In this document: positions 41,965-41,972 of the stretch, one piece after another
Layout of the letters: each line of letters starts with the position of its first letter
How positions within the stretch are numbered: the first letter of the stretch is position 1
Origin: JAHEJB01 sp041748175
Lineage (GTDB): Bacteria; Bacteroidota; Rhodothermia; Rhodothermales; Rubricoccaceae
NCBI GenBank assembly: GCA_041748175.1
Contig: JBGTDU010000129.1
Span: 1 to 41,972, forward strand
Length of the DNA stretch: 41,972 nucleotides
Reading direction: 5' to 3'
Program-made: the position numbers and the translations under genes
The notes under the pieces: generated by a model
Seen by the model: the letters and a program-made list of their open reading frames with translations, nothing else
Database searches by the model: none
What the model was told of the DNA's origin: nothing

Positions 41965-41972
41965 GCCTAACG
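41965..41972 (-). repeat. R' end (CGTTAGGC) of a further attC site, cut by the window edge
   Basis: On the minus strand the first eight bases of the window read CGTTAGGC, matching the R' core GTTRRRY exactly. They sit 27 bp upstream of the methyltransferase start, where the attC (or attI) of the preceding cassette must end. Only the final bases are visible. Confidence 0.6.

Noticed and set aside
1..41972. CRISPR arrays, tRNA or rRNA genes, riboswitches
   Set aside because: No regularly spaced direct repeats, cloverleaf-like sequences with a TTCGA arm, or known aptamer cores were recognised by eye.

Overview
The window looks like a 42-kb piece of a GC-rich, Gram-negative chromosome from the Bacteroidota/Rhodothermota branch (probably a Rhodothermales-like marine lineage). 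The evidence is five proteins ending in type-A type IX secretion (T9SS, 'Por') sorting domains, many lipoproteins with [S/A]-[G/A]-C-D-S lipoboxes, a DksA/TraR protein with a single-Cys zinc finger, and an LspA with the insertion usual in that group. The assignment is inferred from protein style only.

Layout. (a) 1-3189 (+): the 3' two thirds of ileS, a DksA/TraR-like gene and lspA. (b) 3364-16125, almost all on the minus strand: three tandem DUF1800-DUF1501 gene pairs (5498-8666, 8870-12111, 12863-16125). The leftmost pair is followed by two paralogous WG-repeat lipoproteins. A single plus-strand mscL sits between pairs B and C and faces pair C across a shared bidirectional terminator. (c) 16428-20686: serS (-), a META-domain lipoprotein (+) and metG (+). 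(d) 20690-22252 (-): an LpxR-type lipid A deacylase and a DUF6252-like lipoprotein. (e) 22386-29992 (+): an envelope proteolysis block made of an M1 metallopeptidase, an active M16 peptidase and an inactive M16 lipoprotein partner. It is followed by an FG-GAP/VCBS protein with a T9SS tail and an orphan lipoprotein. (f) 30034-36783 (-): MoaD/ThiS-like protein plus BNR-repeat protein, a T9SS-tailed protein, a CBM9-like protein, a hipBA toxin-antitoxin module with two candidate operators, an SRPBCC/AHSA1 protein and a MOSC protein. (g) 37186-38856 (-): a catalase. (h) 38966-41972 (-): what appears to be the distal end of an integron gene-cassette array. It holds a methyltransferase, an outer-membrane beta-barrel protein, a VOC-family protein and a decayed GNAT acetyltransferase. 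The cassettes are separated by attC-like recombination sites, and an R' core site lies at the extreme right edge of the window.

The two most interesting regions are the cassette array and the tripled DUF1800/DUF1501 locus. In the array, the last cassette (GNAT) carries five in-frame stop codons and a 158-bp MITE-like insertion flanked by TAGT. Removing the MITE and one TAGT copy rejoins the acetyltransferase reading. This fits the expected ageing of distal cassettes, and predicts more cassettes, and possibly the integrase gene, beyond the right edge. In the DUF1800/DUF1501 locus, all three DUF1501 proteins carry a conserved Met-Cys/His-rich leader before a twin-arginine motif together with a T9SS C-terminal domain. 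Their DUF1800 partners carry a vestigial N-terminal RRSFL motif with no hydrophobic segment.

No tRNA, rRNA, CRISPR array, phage genes or full-length transposase gene were recognised.
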